Source: Gammaproteobacteria bacterium
GTDB taxonomy: Bacteria; Pseudomonadota; Gammaproteobacteria; Pseudomonadales; Azotimanducaceae
NCBI GenBank assembly: GCA_030430515.1
Contig: JAUIKX010000034.1
Span: forward strand, 1 to 15,963
Direction of reading: 5' to 3'
DNA: 15,963 bases
In this document: piece after piece, positions 8,227 to 14,196 of the stretch
Layout of the letters: each line of letters opens with the position of its first letter
Position numbering within the stretch: the first letter of the stretch is position 1
Program-made: the position numbers and the translations under genes
The notes under the pieces: generated by a model
What the model was told of the DNA's origin: nothing
Database searches by the model: none
The model's input: the letters and a program-made list of their open reading frames with translations, nothing else

Positions 8227-8618
8227 TGAACGGGAGCGTCAAAGCGGTGATCGATGGTTTTCCGACACCGGTTCGCAAGCAGGCGAAAGCCATCAGGGCG
8301 TTGATCTTACAGACTGCCCGAGCAACGGAAGAAATCGGTCCGATCAACGAAACGCTGAAGTGGGGGGAGCCGGCCTATCTCCCAGACAAGCCGCGAACCG
8401 GTACAACGGTGCGTATCGGCTGGAAGGAAAAACACGCCGACGAACTGAAACTGTTGTTCCACTGCCAGACGACGCTGGTAGATAGCTTCCGCACGCGGTT
8501 TCCGGAGCTGAAATACGAAGGTAACCGGGCGATCTGCCTGCCGGTAGAGGGTGCGCTACCAGAAGCCGAGCTGCGGGAGTGCATCCTCGCAGCCCTGACC
8601 TACCACAGCCGCCGCTGA
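8226..8618 (+). CDS. DUF1801 domain protein
   Basis: A 130-residue cytoplasmic protein that is one DUF1801 (YdhG-like) domain. The family pattern is visible as FPTPVRKQAKAIRALIL at the start, the central INETLKWGEPAYLP (39-52), VRIGWKEK, LLFHCQTTLVDSFRTRFP, and the closing YEGNRAICLP and ECILAALTYH. The biochemical role of the family is not established, so no function is assigned. Its ATG shares the last base of the dehydrogenase stop (TGATG), which points to translational coupling and cotranscription. The stop lies only 3 nt from the end of the convergent RlpA-like gene. Its presence behind a periplasmic PQQ enzyme is not explained by known biology. Confidence 0.88.
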   Translation: MNGSVKAVIDGFPTPVRKQAKAIRALILQTARATEEIGPINETLKWGEPAYLPDKPRTGTTVRIGWKEKHADELKLLFHCQTTLVDSFRTRFPELKYEGNRAICLPVEGALPEAELRECILAALTYHSRR

Positions 8619-8621
8619 TTT

Positions 8622-8978
8622 CTACTCGACCACTTCCACGCGCACCGGCACGACACCTTTGCGCACCATGCCGATCTCTTCGGCTGCACTTCGGGACAGG
8701 TCGATGAGGTTGGTATTGCGGCGCGCCATGCGATCATTGATCTTCACGGTCACGCTCTTGTCGTTTTCGAGATTCACAACCCGCACCTGAGTGCCGAACG
8801 GCAACGTCTTGTGGGCTGCGGTGAGCTTGTTCTGATCAAAGGTTTCACCGCTTGCCGTTGTTCTTCCCTGAAAGAAGTCGCTGTAGTACACGGCTTTACC
8901 TTCGGCAGCCACGCTCGTACCGGCGAGGGCCATCAGAGACACCGCGGCGATGCCACGGATCCATCCAGTGGGGTTCAT
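8622..8978 (-). CDS. Secreted single-domain RlpA-like double-psi beta-barrel protein
   Basis: A 118-residue exported protein consisting of a signal peptide (residues 1-24/25, core IAAVSLMALAG, cleavage near SVAA) and one double-psi beta-barrel domain of the RlpA type. Visible motifs are KAVYYSDFFQGRTTASGETF, LTAAHKTLPFGTQVRVVNL, and VTVKINDRMARRNTNLIDLS. The residues corresponding to the Glu, His and Asp needed by P. aeruginosa RlpA to cleave naked glycan strands are present (E45, H56, D82). Unlike full RlpA it has no lipobox cysteine and no C-terminal SPOR domain, so it should be soluble in the periplasm or secreted and not recruited to septal denuded glycan by SPOR. The gene lies 78 nt downstream of radA and may be the tail of the dnaB-radA transcript or have its own promoter. 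Confidence 0.88.
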   Translation of the reverse strand: MNPTGWIRGIAAVSLMALAGTSVAAEGKAVYYSDFFQGRTTASGETFDQNKLTAAHKTLPFGTQVRVVNLENDKSVTVKINDRMARRNTNLIDLSRSAAEEIGMVRKGVVPVRVEVVE

Positions 8979-9011
8979 AGTCTGCTCACATCTGAGTTCA
9001 AGGAAGGCGCA

Positions 9012-9043
9012 TTTTACCCAACAGACATGAAGTCTGTGTAAAA
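9012..9043. repeat. Interrupted inverted repeat between radA and the RlpA-like gene
   Basis: The core is ACAGAC (9021-9026), loop ATGAA, GTCTGT (9032-9037). An outer pair TTTTAC (9012-9017) and GTAAAA (9038-9043) extends it, with CCA unpaired on one side. Neither strand has a T-run after the stem, so it is not a classical intrinsic terminator. On the minus strand the outer arm creates TAAAAT (9011-9016), a possible -10 element for the RlpA-like gene, so the palindrome could be an operator. Function is inferred only. Confidence 0.4.
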
Positions 9044-9056
9044 GGCTCGTCAGGAA

Positions 9057-10421
9057 TCAGAGTTCCGCAACGACTTCCAGCGCTGCAGAGAGGCTCTTCA
9101 CTCCGTGCACCGCCATGTTCGGGACCGTTTCTTTAGGCCGGTTGGCAAACGGCACGATGGCTTTCTTGAAGCCATGCTTGGATGCCTCACGCAGCCGTTC
9201 CTGCCCATTGGTCACCGGTCGCACCTCGCCGGTCAGGCCCAGCTCGCCGAACACGATCAGGTCTTTGGGCAGAGACCGGTTGCGGAAGCTCGATAGCACC
9301 GCAAGAAGCGTCGCAAGGTCGCCGCCGGTTTCGTTGATGCGAACCCCGCCAACCACATTGGCGAACACGTCCTGATCGGACAGCGCGATACCACAGTGAC
9401 GATGCAGCACCGCCAGGTGCATGGCCAGCCGCTGCTGATCCAGGCCTACCGCAACACGCCGCGCATAGTTGCCCTGGCTTTCATCGACCAGCGCCTGCAG
9501 TTCCACCAGGAGCGGACGCGTACCTTCCCACGTAACGGTTGCCACGCTGCCGGGAGAATCCAGTTCCCCCCGCTGCAGGAAAATCGCCGAAGGGTTGGCG
9601 ACTTCCTTCATGCCCTGGTCCGTCATGGCGAACACACCCAGCTCATTCACCGCGCCAAAGCGGTTCTTGTGGCTGCGCAATGTGCGGTAGCGGGCGCCGG
9701 CCGGACTGTCGAGCATCAGGAAGGCGTCGATCATGTGTTCGAGCACCTTCGGCCCGGCCAGGTTGCCTTCTTTCGTGACATGCCCCACCAGCACAAACAC
9801 TGTTCCGGTCTGCTTTGCCAGGCGGGTGAAGAACGACGCGGTCTCCCGCACCTGGGTGACGCTGCCCGGGGTGGAATCCACCGTGCCCACCTGCATGACC
9901 TGTATCGAATCCAGGATCACCAGCGCCGGTCTGCTCGCGCGGATTTCCTCGGCGATGCTCTCCGCTCTGGTCTCGGCCGCTACGGTGAGATCTGCCGCCG
10001 GCAAGCCCAGACGCTGGGCGCGCAGGGCCAGCTGCTGGAGGGATTCCTCACCCGTCACATAGAGCACCGGATGTGTCCTGGCCAGCTGCGTGCTCACCTG
10101 CAGCAGCAGCGTGCTCTTACCAGCGCCAGGGTCACCTCCGATTAGGATCATGCTGCCGGGCACCAGCCCGCCACCCAGCACCCGATCGAGCTCGGAGAGC
10201 CCCGTGTTGATACGGGTGACCGCCTGCGCCTCGACGTCTGCGAGCTTTTTAACCTCGCTGCGCACACCGGCATAGCCCAGTGTGGACTCTTTGACCGGCC
10301 CGACATTCATCTGCGTCAGCGTGTTCCACTCGCCGCAGGCGGAGCACTGCCCTTGCCACTTGGGATGGTCTGCGCCGCAATCACCGCAGATGAACACCGT
10401 GCGAGTTTTCGCCTTCGCCAT
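9057..10421 (-). CDS. radA: DNA repair/recombination protein RadA
   Basis: RadA (Sms) is a hexameric RecA-like ATPase that drives branch migration in recombination intermediates. The protein (454 aa) shows the full family architecture: a C4 zinc finger (C12, C15, C26, C29), a RecA core with Walker A GGDPGAGKST (95-104, K102) and Walker B ALVILDSIQ (D171), the RadA-specific KNRFG motif (252-256), and a C-terminal Lon-protease-like domain from about residue 270 (GQERLREASKHGFKKAIVP near the end). All key motifs are intact. The ATG overlaps the dnaB stop by one base (TGATG), so the two are probably translated in series. The usual neighbour alr (alanine racemase), found next to dnaB in many gammaproteobacteria, is absent here. 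Confidence 0.97.
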   Translation of the reverse strand: MAKAKTRTVFICGDCGADHPKWQGQCSACGEWNTLTQMNVGPVKESTLGYAGVRSEVKKLADVEAQAVTRINTGLSELDRVLGGGLVPGSMILIGGDPGAGKSTLLLQVSTQLARTHPVLYVTGEESLQQLALRAQRLGLPAADLTVAAETRAESIAEEIRASRPALVILDSIQVMQVGTVDSTPGSVTQVRETASFFTRLAKQTGTVFVLVGHVTKEGNLAGPKVLEHMIDAFLMLDSPAGARYRTLRSHKNRFGAVNELGVFAMTDQGMKEVANPSAIFLQRGELDSPGSVATVTWEGTRPLLVELQALVDESQGNYARRVAVGLDQQRLAMHLAVLHRHCGIALSDQDVFANVVGGVRINETGGDLATLLAVLSSFRNRSLPKDLIVFGELGLTGEVRPVTNGQERLREASKHGFKKAIVPFANRPKETVPNMAVHGVKSLSAALEVVAEL

Positions 10422-11812
10422 CAGCCGAAATCGCTGTACACGTCGCTGGCCAGGTTCTCGAACTTGGTCAGACGGCCGATGAAGGAAAGGCGCACGGTGC
10501 CGATGGGACCGTTTCGCTGCTTGCCGATGATGATCTCCGCAATGCCCTGGTCCGGCGAGTTTTCGTTGTATACCTCATCGCGATAGATGAAGAGGATGAG
10601 GTCTGCGTCCTGCTCGATGGCGCCCGATTCACGAAGGTCGGCCATCACCGGGCGTTTGTCGGTGCGATTTTCCAGACCACGGTTGAGCTGCGACAAGGCG
10701 ATCAACGGACAGCCCAGCTCCTTGGCAATGGCCTTGAGCGACCGAGAGATCTCCGAGATCTCGTTCGTACGGTTTTCGGATTTGCCCGCCACCCGCATGA
10801 GCTGCAGATAGTCGACCACGATCAGCCCGATACCACCTTTCGACTCGCGGGCCACCCGCCGCGCCCTGGAACGCATGTCGTTCGGCGTGAGTGCGGGCGT
10901 ATCGTCGATGAACAGCTCCTTGTCTTTGAGCAGGGCCACCGCGCTCGTGAACTTCGACCAGTCATCGTCTTTCAGGTTGCCCGAGCGCAGGTTGGCAAAA
11001 TCAATGCGGCCCAGAGAAGCCAGCATACGCATGATGAGCTGCTCCGCCGGCATCTCCATGCTGAACACCAGTACCGCCTTGCCACTCTCCATGGTGGCGT
11101 GTTCGGCGATGTTCATCGACAGCGATGTCTTACCCATGGAGGGTCGCCCGGCAACGATCACCAGGTCTCCGCCCTGCAGACCGGAGGTGCGGTCGTCGAG
11201 ATCGGTATAGCCCGTAGAAAGGCCGGTGATGCGCTGCTTGCTGGCAAACATCTCCTCGACCTTCTCAACCGCCCGGGTCAGCAGGTGCGCAACGCCTTCA
11301 GGCCCACCTTCCTTCATGCGGCCTTCGGAAATCTTGAAAACTTCCTGCTCAGCCATATCGAGCAGCTCTGCGGTATCACGGCCCTCAGTGACAAAAGCCA
11401 TGTCGGAGATGCGGCTCGCAGCGGCGATCATCTGCCGGAGCGTCGAGCGTTCGCGCACGATCTTCGCGTAGGCCACCACGTTGGAAGCGCCCGGGGTACT
11501 GTCGACGATTTCACCCAGGTAAGCCAGCCCACCGGCTCGCTCCAGTTGCGCCTTCGCCTGCAGGCGTTCGGAGACCGTCACCGCGTCGAGCGGCTGGTCG
11601 TCTTCAGACAGCGCCATCATGGCTTCGAAGATGATCTGGTGCTGGGTGCGGTAGAAGTCGCCGGGCTGAACCACCTCAGCCACCTCGAACCACTTCTCGT
11701 TGTTGAGCATCAGGCCGCCCAGCACGCTCATCTCCGCATCGATGGAATGCGGCGGCACTTTCAGCCGCGAAGTATCGGACTCGGGTGGTGGTGAGACGGC
11801 GAATTCAGACAT
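10421..11812 (-). CDS. dnaB: Replicative DNA helicase DnaB
   Basis: DnaB is the hexameric 5'-3' helicase of the replication fork. The 463-residue protein has the N-terminal primase-interacting domain (about 15-120, starting KVPPHSIDAEMSVLGGLML), a linker, and the RecA-like motor with Walker A AGRPSMGKTS (221-230, K228), catalytic Glu253 in FSMEM, Walker B LIVVDYLQLM (D334), SQLNRGLENR (374-383) and the KQRNG motif (431-435). There is no intein, a frequent insertion in dnaB. The start is at ATG 11812; the N-terminal tail before the conserved domain is short and acidic. It lies downstream of the rplI terminator, which implies its own promoter in 11813-11890, and is followed by radA through TGATG. 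A perfect DnaA box sits about 65 nt upstream of the start. Confidence 0.98.
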   Translation of the reverse strand: MSEFAVSPPPESDTSRLKVPPHSIDAEMSVLGGLMLNNEKWFEVAEVVQPGDFYRTQHQIIFEAMMALSEDDQPLDAVTVSERLQAKAQLERAGGLAYLGEIVDSTPGASNVVAYAKIVRERSTLRQMIAAASRISDMAFVTEGRDTAELLDMAEQEVFKISEGRMKEGGPEGVAHLLTRAVEKVEEMFASKQRITGLSTGYTDLDDRTSGLQGGDLVIVAGRPSMGKTSLSMNIAEHATMESGKAVLVFSMEMPAEQLIMRMLASLGRIDFANLRSGNLKDDDWSKFTSAVALLKDKELFIDDTPALTPNDMRSRARRVARESKGGIGLIVVDYLQLMRVAGKSENRTNEISEISRSLKAIAKELGCPLIALSQLNRGLENRTDKRPVMADLRESGAIEQDADLILFIYRDEVYNENSPDQGIAEIIIGKQRNGPIGTVRLSFIGRLTKFENLASDVYSDFG

Positions 11813-11876
11813 AGCGGTGCGCGGTAAGGGGTTGCACAGATTCGCCCGAAGCGGCTAAGAGTTCAATAGAACAAGG

Positions 11877-11885
11877 TGTGGATAA
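11877..11885 (-). promoter_or_regulatory. Consensus DnaA box upstream of dnaB
   Basis: The minus strand reads TTATCCACA, an exact match to the high-affinity DnaA box of E. coli oriC. It lies between the rplI terminator and the dnaB start, pointing in the direction of dnaB transcription. A short palindrome, GTTC-AATA-GAAC (11861-11872), follows it. No AT-rich unwinding element or box cluster is nearby, so a regulatory site is more likely than an origin. Confidence 0.5.
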
Positions 11886-11890
11886 GAGAA

Positions 11891-11920
11891 AGAAAAGGCC
11901 CGGCCGATTGCCGACCGGGC
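11891..11920 (-). terminator. Intrinsic terminator of the rpsF-rpsR-rplI operon
   Basis: On the minus strand, 20 bases after the rplI stop, GCCCGGTCG pairs with CGGCCGGGC (nine pairs, one G-U) around a five-base loop GCAAT (11898-11920). The stem is followed by CTTTTCTTTCTC. The GC-rich stem and T-run make a textbook rho-independent terminator, separating the ribosomal protein genes from dnaB. Confidence 0.88.
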
Positions 11921-11940
11921 ACTTACGTCGAATGCGCGGC

Positions 11941-12387
11941 TTATTCGCCTGCGACGATGACCTTGACCGAGGTGGTTACGTCGGTGTGGAACTGCAGATC
12001 CACTTCGTACTCACCGGCCATGCGAATCACGCCTTCCGGCATGCGCACTTCCGCCTTCTCCACTTCGTGACCCATGCCGGTCAGTGCAGTGGCAATTTCC
12101 TGAGTGCCGACCGAGCCGTAGAGACGACCTTCGTCGCCGACACGGGCCAGGATGGTCACAACTACTTCTTCCAGGCCAGCAGCGCGGGTGTTGGCGATGG
12201 CCAGTTTGTCGTTCGCGGCTCTTTCGAGTTCGGCACGACGCTCTTCGAACACCTTGCGGTTCGCATCGGTCGCGCGAACGGCAATACCCTTGGGCAGCAG
12301 GTAATTACGGGCATAACCCGCCTTCACATCCACTTCTTCACCGAGGCCACCGAGATTGCCTACGGGTTCAAGCAAAATAACGTTCAT
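11941..12387 (-). CDS. rplI: 50S ribosomal protein L9
   Basis: L9 is a large-subunit protein with two RNA-binding globular domains joined by a long helix. The 148-residue protein has the normal length and the signature MNVILLEPVGNLGGLGEEVDVKAGYARNYLLPKG at the N-terminus, the charged connecting helix (about 41-75), and a C-terminal domain with GRLYGSVGTQEIATAL and EYEVDLQFHTDVTTSVKV. It is the last gene of rpsF-rpsR-rplI, 14 nt after the rpsR stop with AGAGGT before the ATG, and is followed by the intrinsic terminator. Pseudomonas carries an extra gene between rpsR and rplI that is missing here. Confidence 0.98.
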   Translation of the reverse strand: MNVILLEPVGNLGGLGEEVDVKAGYARNYLLPKGIAVRATDANRKVFEERRAELERAANDKLAIANTRAAGLEEVVVTILARVGDEGRLYGSVGTQEIATALTGMGHEVEKAEVRMPEGVIRMAGEYEVDLQFHTDVTTSVKVIVAGE

Positions 12388-12401
12388 ACTTCGAACCTCT
12401 C

Positions 12402-12623
12402 TCAGTCGTGCTGATCGGTGTACGGGAGCAGCGCCAGGTAGCGCGCACGCTTGATCTCGAGCGCGAGCTTGCGCTGGAACTTCTGCGAGGTACCCGTGAT
12501 ACGGCTCGGCACGATCTTGCCGGTCTCGCCAATAAACTGCTTGAGCAGATCGAGATCCTTGTAGTCCAGATCCTCGATATTGGCTTTTACTTCACCATGA
12601 CGGCGTCTTCTGAAACGACTCAC
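12402..12623 (-). CDS. rpsR: 30S ribosomal protein S18
   Basis: S18 binds 16S rRNA as a heterodimer with S6 on the platform of the small subunit. The 73-residue protein ends in the conserved KIVPSRITGTSQKFQRKLALEIKRARYLALLPYTDQH block. The start is GTG (12621-12623), giving (M)SRFRRRRHGEVKANI, which aligns with E. coli MARYFRRRKFCRF. The N-terminal cysteine of the E. coli protein has no counterpart; this S18 contains no cysteine at all. The GTG overlaps the rpsF stop (GTGA) and is preceded inside rpsF by a complete Shine-Dalgarno sequence, so S6 and S18 synthesis should be tightly coupled. No priB gene lies between rpsF and rpsR, unlike in E. coli. Confidence 0.97.
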   Translation of the reverse strand: MSRFRRRRHGEVKANIEDLDYKDLDLLKQFIGETGKIVPSRITGTSQKFQRKLALEIKRARYLALLPYTDQHD

Positions 12624-13078
12624 GCTTCACCTCCTTCTTCCGACTCCGCAGCTTCTTCCGATTCTGCCTGGTCGCCTTCGGCAGCAGCGGCACGCCGCGC
12701 AGCCAGCTCCTCTTCACGACGGCGATCGCGCTCGCGGTCCTTCTCCTGCTCGCGCAGCTCCTCTTCGTAGATCTTGGAGTTGCCGCCGGTAGGCTCGCCT
12801 TTGCGACGGATGATCATGTTGCGAATGACCGCGTCGTTGAAACGGAATGCGCTTTCGAGCTCCGACAGGGTTTCCTGGTCGCACTCGATGTTCATCATCA
12901 CGTAGTGGGCTTTGTGGATTTTCGACACGGTGAAGGCAAGCTGACGTCGCCCCCAATCTTCCGTGCGATAGACCTTTCCTTCGCCGCGCTCGATGAGCGC
13001 GCCGTAGCGTTCGATCATTCCCGGTACCTGATCCGACTGATCAGGGTGCACCAGAAATACGACTTCATAGTGCCGCAT
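12620..13078 (-). CDS. rpsF: 30S ribosomal protein S6
   Basis: S6 partners S18 on the platform of the 30S subunit. The ferredoxin-like core occupies about residues 1-95 (MRHYEVVFLVHPDQSDQVPG; GKVYRTEDWGRRQLAFTVSK; YVMMNIECD; FRFNDAVIRNMIIRR). A long, highly charged tail follows (about 100-152) with a Lys/Arg/Glu-rich helix and a glutamate-rich end, making 152 residues against about 131 in E. coli. ATG 13076-13078 has AAAGGAGA directly upstream; the frame is open for another 42 codons but that part has no S6 similarity. It is the first gene of rpsF-rpsR-rplI, with the promoter at 13176-13204 and a leader of roughly 90 nt. It is separated from rlmB by a DUF3820 gene on the other strand. Confidence 0.97.
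   Translation of the reverse strand: MRHYEVVFLVHPDQSDQVPGMIERYGALIERGEGKVYRTEDWGRRQLAFTVSKIHKAHYVMMNIECDQETLSELESAFRFNDAVIRNMIIRRKGEPTGGNSKIYEEELREQEKDRERDRRREEELAARRAAAAEGDQAESEEAAESEEGGEA
12621..12636 (-). promoter_or_regulatory. Full-length Shine-Dalgarno sequence for rpsR inside rpsF
   Basis: The minus strand reads AAGGAGGTGA (12627-12636), fully complementary to the usual 16S rRNA 3' end, three bases before the GTG start of rpsR. It lies in the last codons of rpsF. The strong site presumably compensates for the GTG start and secures equal output of the S6/S18 pair. Confidence 0.75.
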
Positions 13079-13132
13079 GGCTTCTCCTTTCGGTGTTCCC
13101 GCCGGCCTGTTCTGCGCCAGCTTCGCGCCCCC

Positions 13133-13149
13133 GCAGCAATCGGTGCCGC
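13133..13149 (-). promoter_or_regulatory. Candidate S6:S18 autoregulatory hairpin in the rpsF leader
   Basis: In the rpsF leader RNA, GCGGCA pairs with UGCUGC (six pairs, one G-U) around a CCGAU loop. Many bacteria have a leader motif with an exposed CCG trinucleotide that binds the S6:S18 complex and represses the operon. A second short stem (13114-13128) and an ACCGA next to the Shine-Dalgarno sequence also lie in the leader. This hairpin has not been matched to the consensus fold. Confidence 0.35.
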
Positions 13150-13175
13150 GTGGAGCAAGGTTTAGAGGGAGCGCG

Positions 13176-13204
13176 ATTCTATGGAGGTGCGCCGACCGAT
13201 GCAA
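13176..13204 (-). promoter_or_regulatory. Predicted sigma70 promoter of rpsF-rpsR-rplI
   Basis: The minus strand has TTGCAT (13199-13204) as -35 and TAGAAT (13176-13181, five of six consensus bases) as -10, with 17 bases between them. Transcription would begin near 13169, leaving a leader of about 90 nt before the rpsF ATG. The -35 overlaps the region just upstream of the divergent DUF3820 gene. Confidence 0.55.
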
Positions 13205-13223
13205 GAGGCGCTATGCTGCGCCC

Positions 13224-13454
13224 GTGAACACCATCGACACCATAGACCGCCAGGAGCTCGTTGAGCTGATCAACATGGAGATGCCGTTCGGCCGTTTTGC
13301 GGGACGCCGTTTGCTGGAGCTGCCCGAGCCCTATGTGGTGTGGTTCAAAAACCAGGGGTTCCCAGCAGGCAAACTGGGCGAGCGGCTGGCGGTGATCTAC
13401 GAAATCAAAGTGAACGGGCTGGAGCCTCTTTTGCGGCCGTTGATACGCGGTTAG
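13224..13454 (+). CDS. Small DUF3820 (QSregVF_b) family protein
   Basis: A 76-residue cytoplasmic protein matching the whole DUF3820 family: QELVELINMEMPFGRFAGR, then LLELPEPYVVWFKNQGFPAGKLGERL, and IKVNGLEPLLRPL at the end. The family is listed as a putative quorum-sensing-regulated virulence factor from Pseudomonas, but no molecular function is established. The start is a GTG (13224-13226), because the family motif begins soon after it and the open frame further upstream is not family-like; no good ribosome binding site is seen, so initiation is uncertain. The gene stands on the plus strand between rpsF and rlmB, both on the minus strand, and ends 7 nt from the rlmB stop. Confidence 0.85.
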   Translation: MNTIDTIDRQELVELINMEMPFGRFAGRRLLELPEPYVVWFKNQGFPAGKLGERLAVIYEIKVNGLEPLLRPLIRG

Positions 13455-13461
13455 TTAGCGC

Positions 13462-14196
13462 TTACTTACTGCCTCGCTGCCGCACCGCCTCATACAGCAT
13501 CACGCCGGTCGCCACAGAAACATTGAGACTCTCTACCGAGCCCAGCATGGGAATGCGGCAGAGCACATCACAAGCCTCCCGGGTTAGACGCCGCAGGCCG
13601 CTGCCTTCACTGCCCATGACCACGGCGATATCGCCGGAAAAGTCCACGTCGCACCAGTCGACTTCACCCCGTTCATCCGCGCCGACGAGCCAGACGCCCT
13701 GCTCCTGCAGCCACGAAAGTCGCCGGGCCAGATTTTTAGCCGACACCAGCAGCAGATTCTCCGCGCCACCCGCCGCCGTTTTCAGCGCCAGCTCATTCAC
13801 CGGAGCGCTGTTTCGTTCGGGCCAGATCACCGCCTGTGCCCCGGCTGCATTGGCGCTGCGCAGACACGCACCGAGGTTACGCGGATCGGACACGCCGTCG
13901 AGCACCAGAAGCAATCGCGGCTGGGGCAGCGCGGCAAATGCCGCTTCGAAGGCTTTCTCATCGGCAATCGACAGCGCATGGCAGTAGGCTGCAACACCCT
14001 GGTGTTTACCCTCGACACGGCCATCCAGCCAGCTACGATCCACGGCTTCGAAGCGGACGTTAGCCGCTTTCGCGAGCGCTATGACCTCCTGCACCCGGGC
14101 ATCTCGACGACCCCGTGCGTAGTAGACCGTACGCACCCGCTCAGGATGGCCCTGCAACACTTCGCGAACCGCATGGAAACCAGCTGCGTAGCTCAT
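13462..14196 (-). CDS. rlmB: 23S rRNA (guanosine-2'-O-)-methyltransferase RlmB
   Basis: RlmB, of the SPOUT (TrmH) family, methylates the 2'-OH of G2251 in the 23S rRNA peptidyl-transferase P loop using S-adenosylmethionine. The protein (244 aa; family about 245) has the small N-terminal L30e-like substrate domain (1-75) with YAAGFHAVREVL, and the knotted SPOUT domain with motif 1 DPRNLGACLRSANAAG (N107, R113), motif 2 VMGSEGSGLRR (193-203, E197) and motif 3 IPMLGSVESLNVSVATG (215-231, N225). All are intact. Its ATG overlaps the rnr stop as ATGA, the standard rnr-rlmB arrangement. The gene ends 7 nt from the convergent DUF3820 gene, so transcription does not simply run on into rpsF. Confidence 0.96.
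   Translation of the reverse strand: MSYAAGFHAVREVLQGHPERVRTVYYARGRRDARVQEVIALAKAANVRFEAVDRSWLDGRVEGKHQGVAAYCHALSIADEKAFEAAFAALPQPRLLLVLDGVSDPRNLGACLRSANAAGAQAVIWPERNSAPVNELALKTAAGGAENLLLVSAKNLARRLSWLQEQGVWLVGADERGEVDWCDVDFSGDIAVVMGSEGSGLRRLTREACDVLCRIPMLGSVESLNVSVATGVMLYEAVRQRGSK

Noticed and set aside
4117..8978. The middle block as a genomic island
   Set aside because: No integrase, tRNA, direct repeats or clear composition shift is visible; the genes fit closely with their neighbours (5-nt and 1-nt junctions), so transfer cannot be supported.
9012..9043. Reading the radA-downstream palindrome as an intrinsic terminator
   Set aside because: On both strands the stem is followed by GTAAAA rather than a T-run, and the core stem has only six pairs.
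9396..10145. A 249-codon plus-strand frame antisense to radA
   Set aside because: Composition is His/Arg/Gln-rich without motifs, and radA is intact on the opposite strand.
11813..11940. The rplI-dnaB gap as a replication origin
   Set aside because: Only one DnaA box is present, with no cluster, no AT-rich unwinding region, and none of the usual origin neighbours (dnaA, dnaN, gidA/mnmG).
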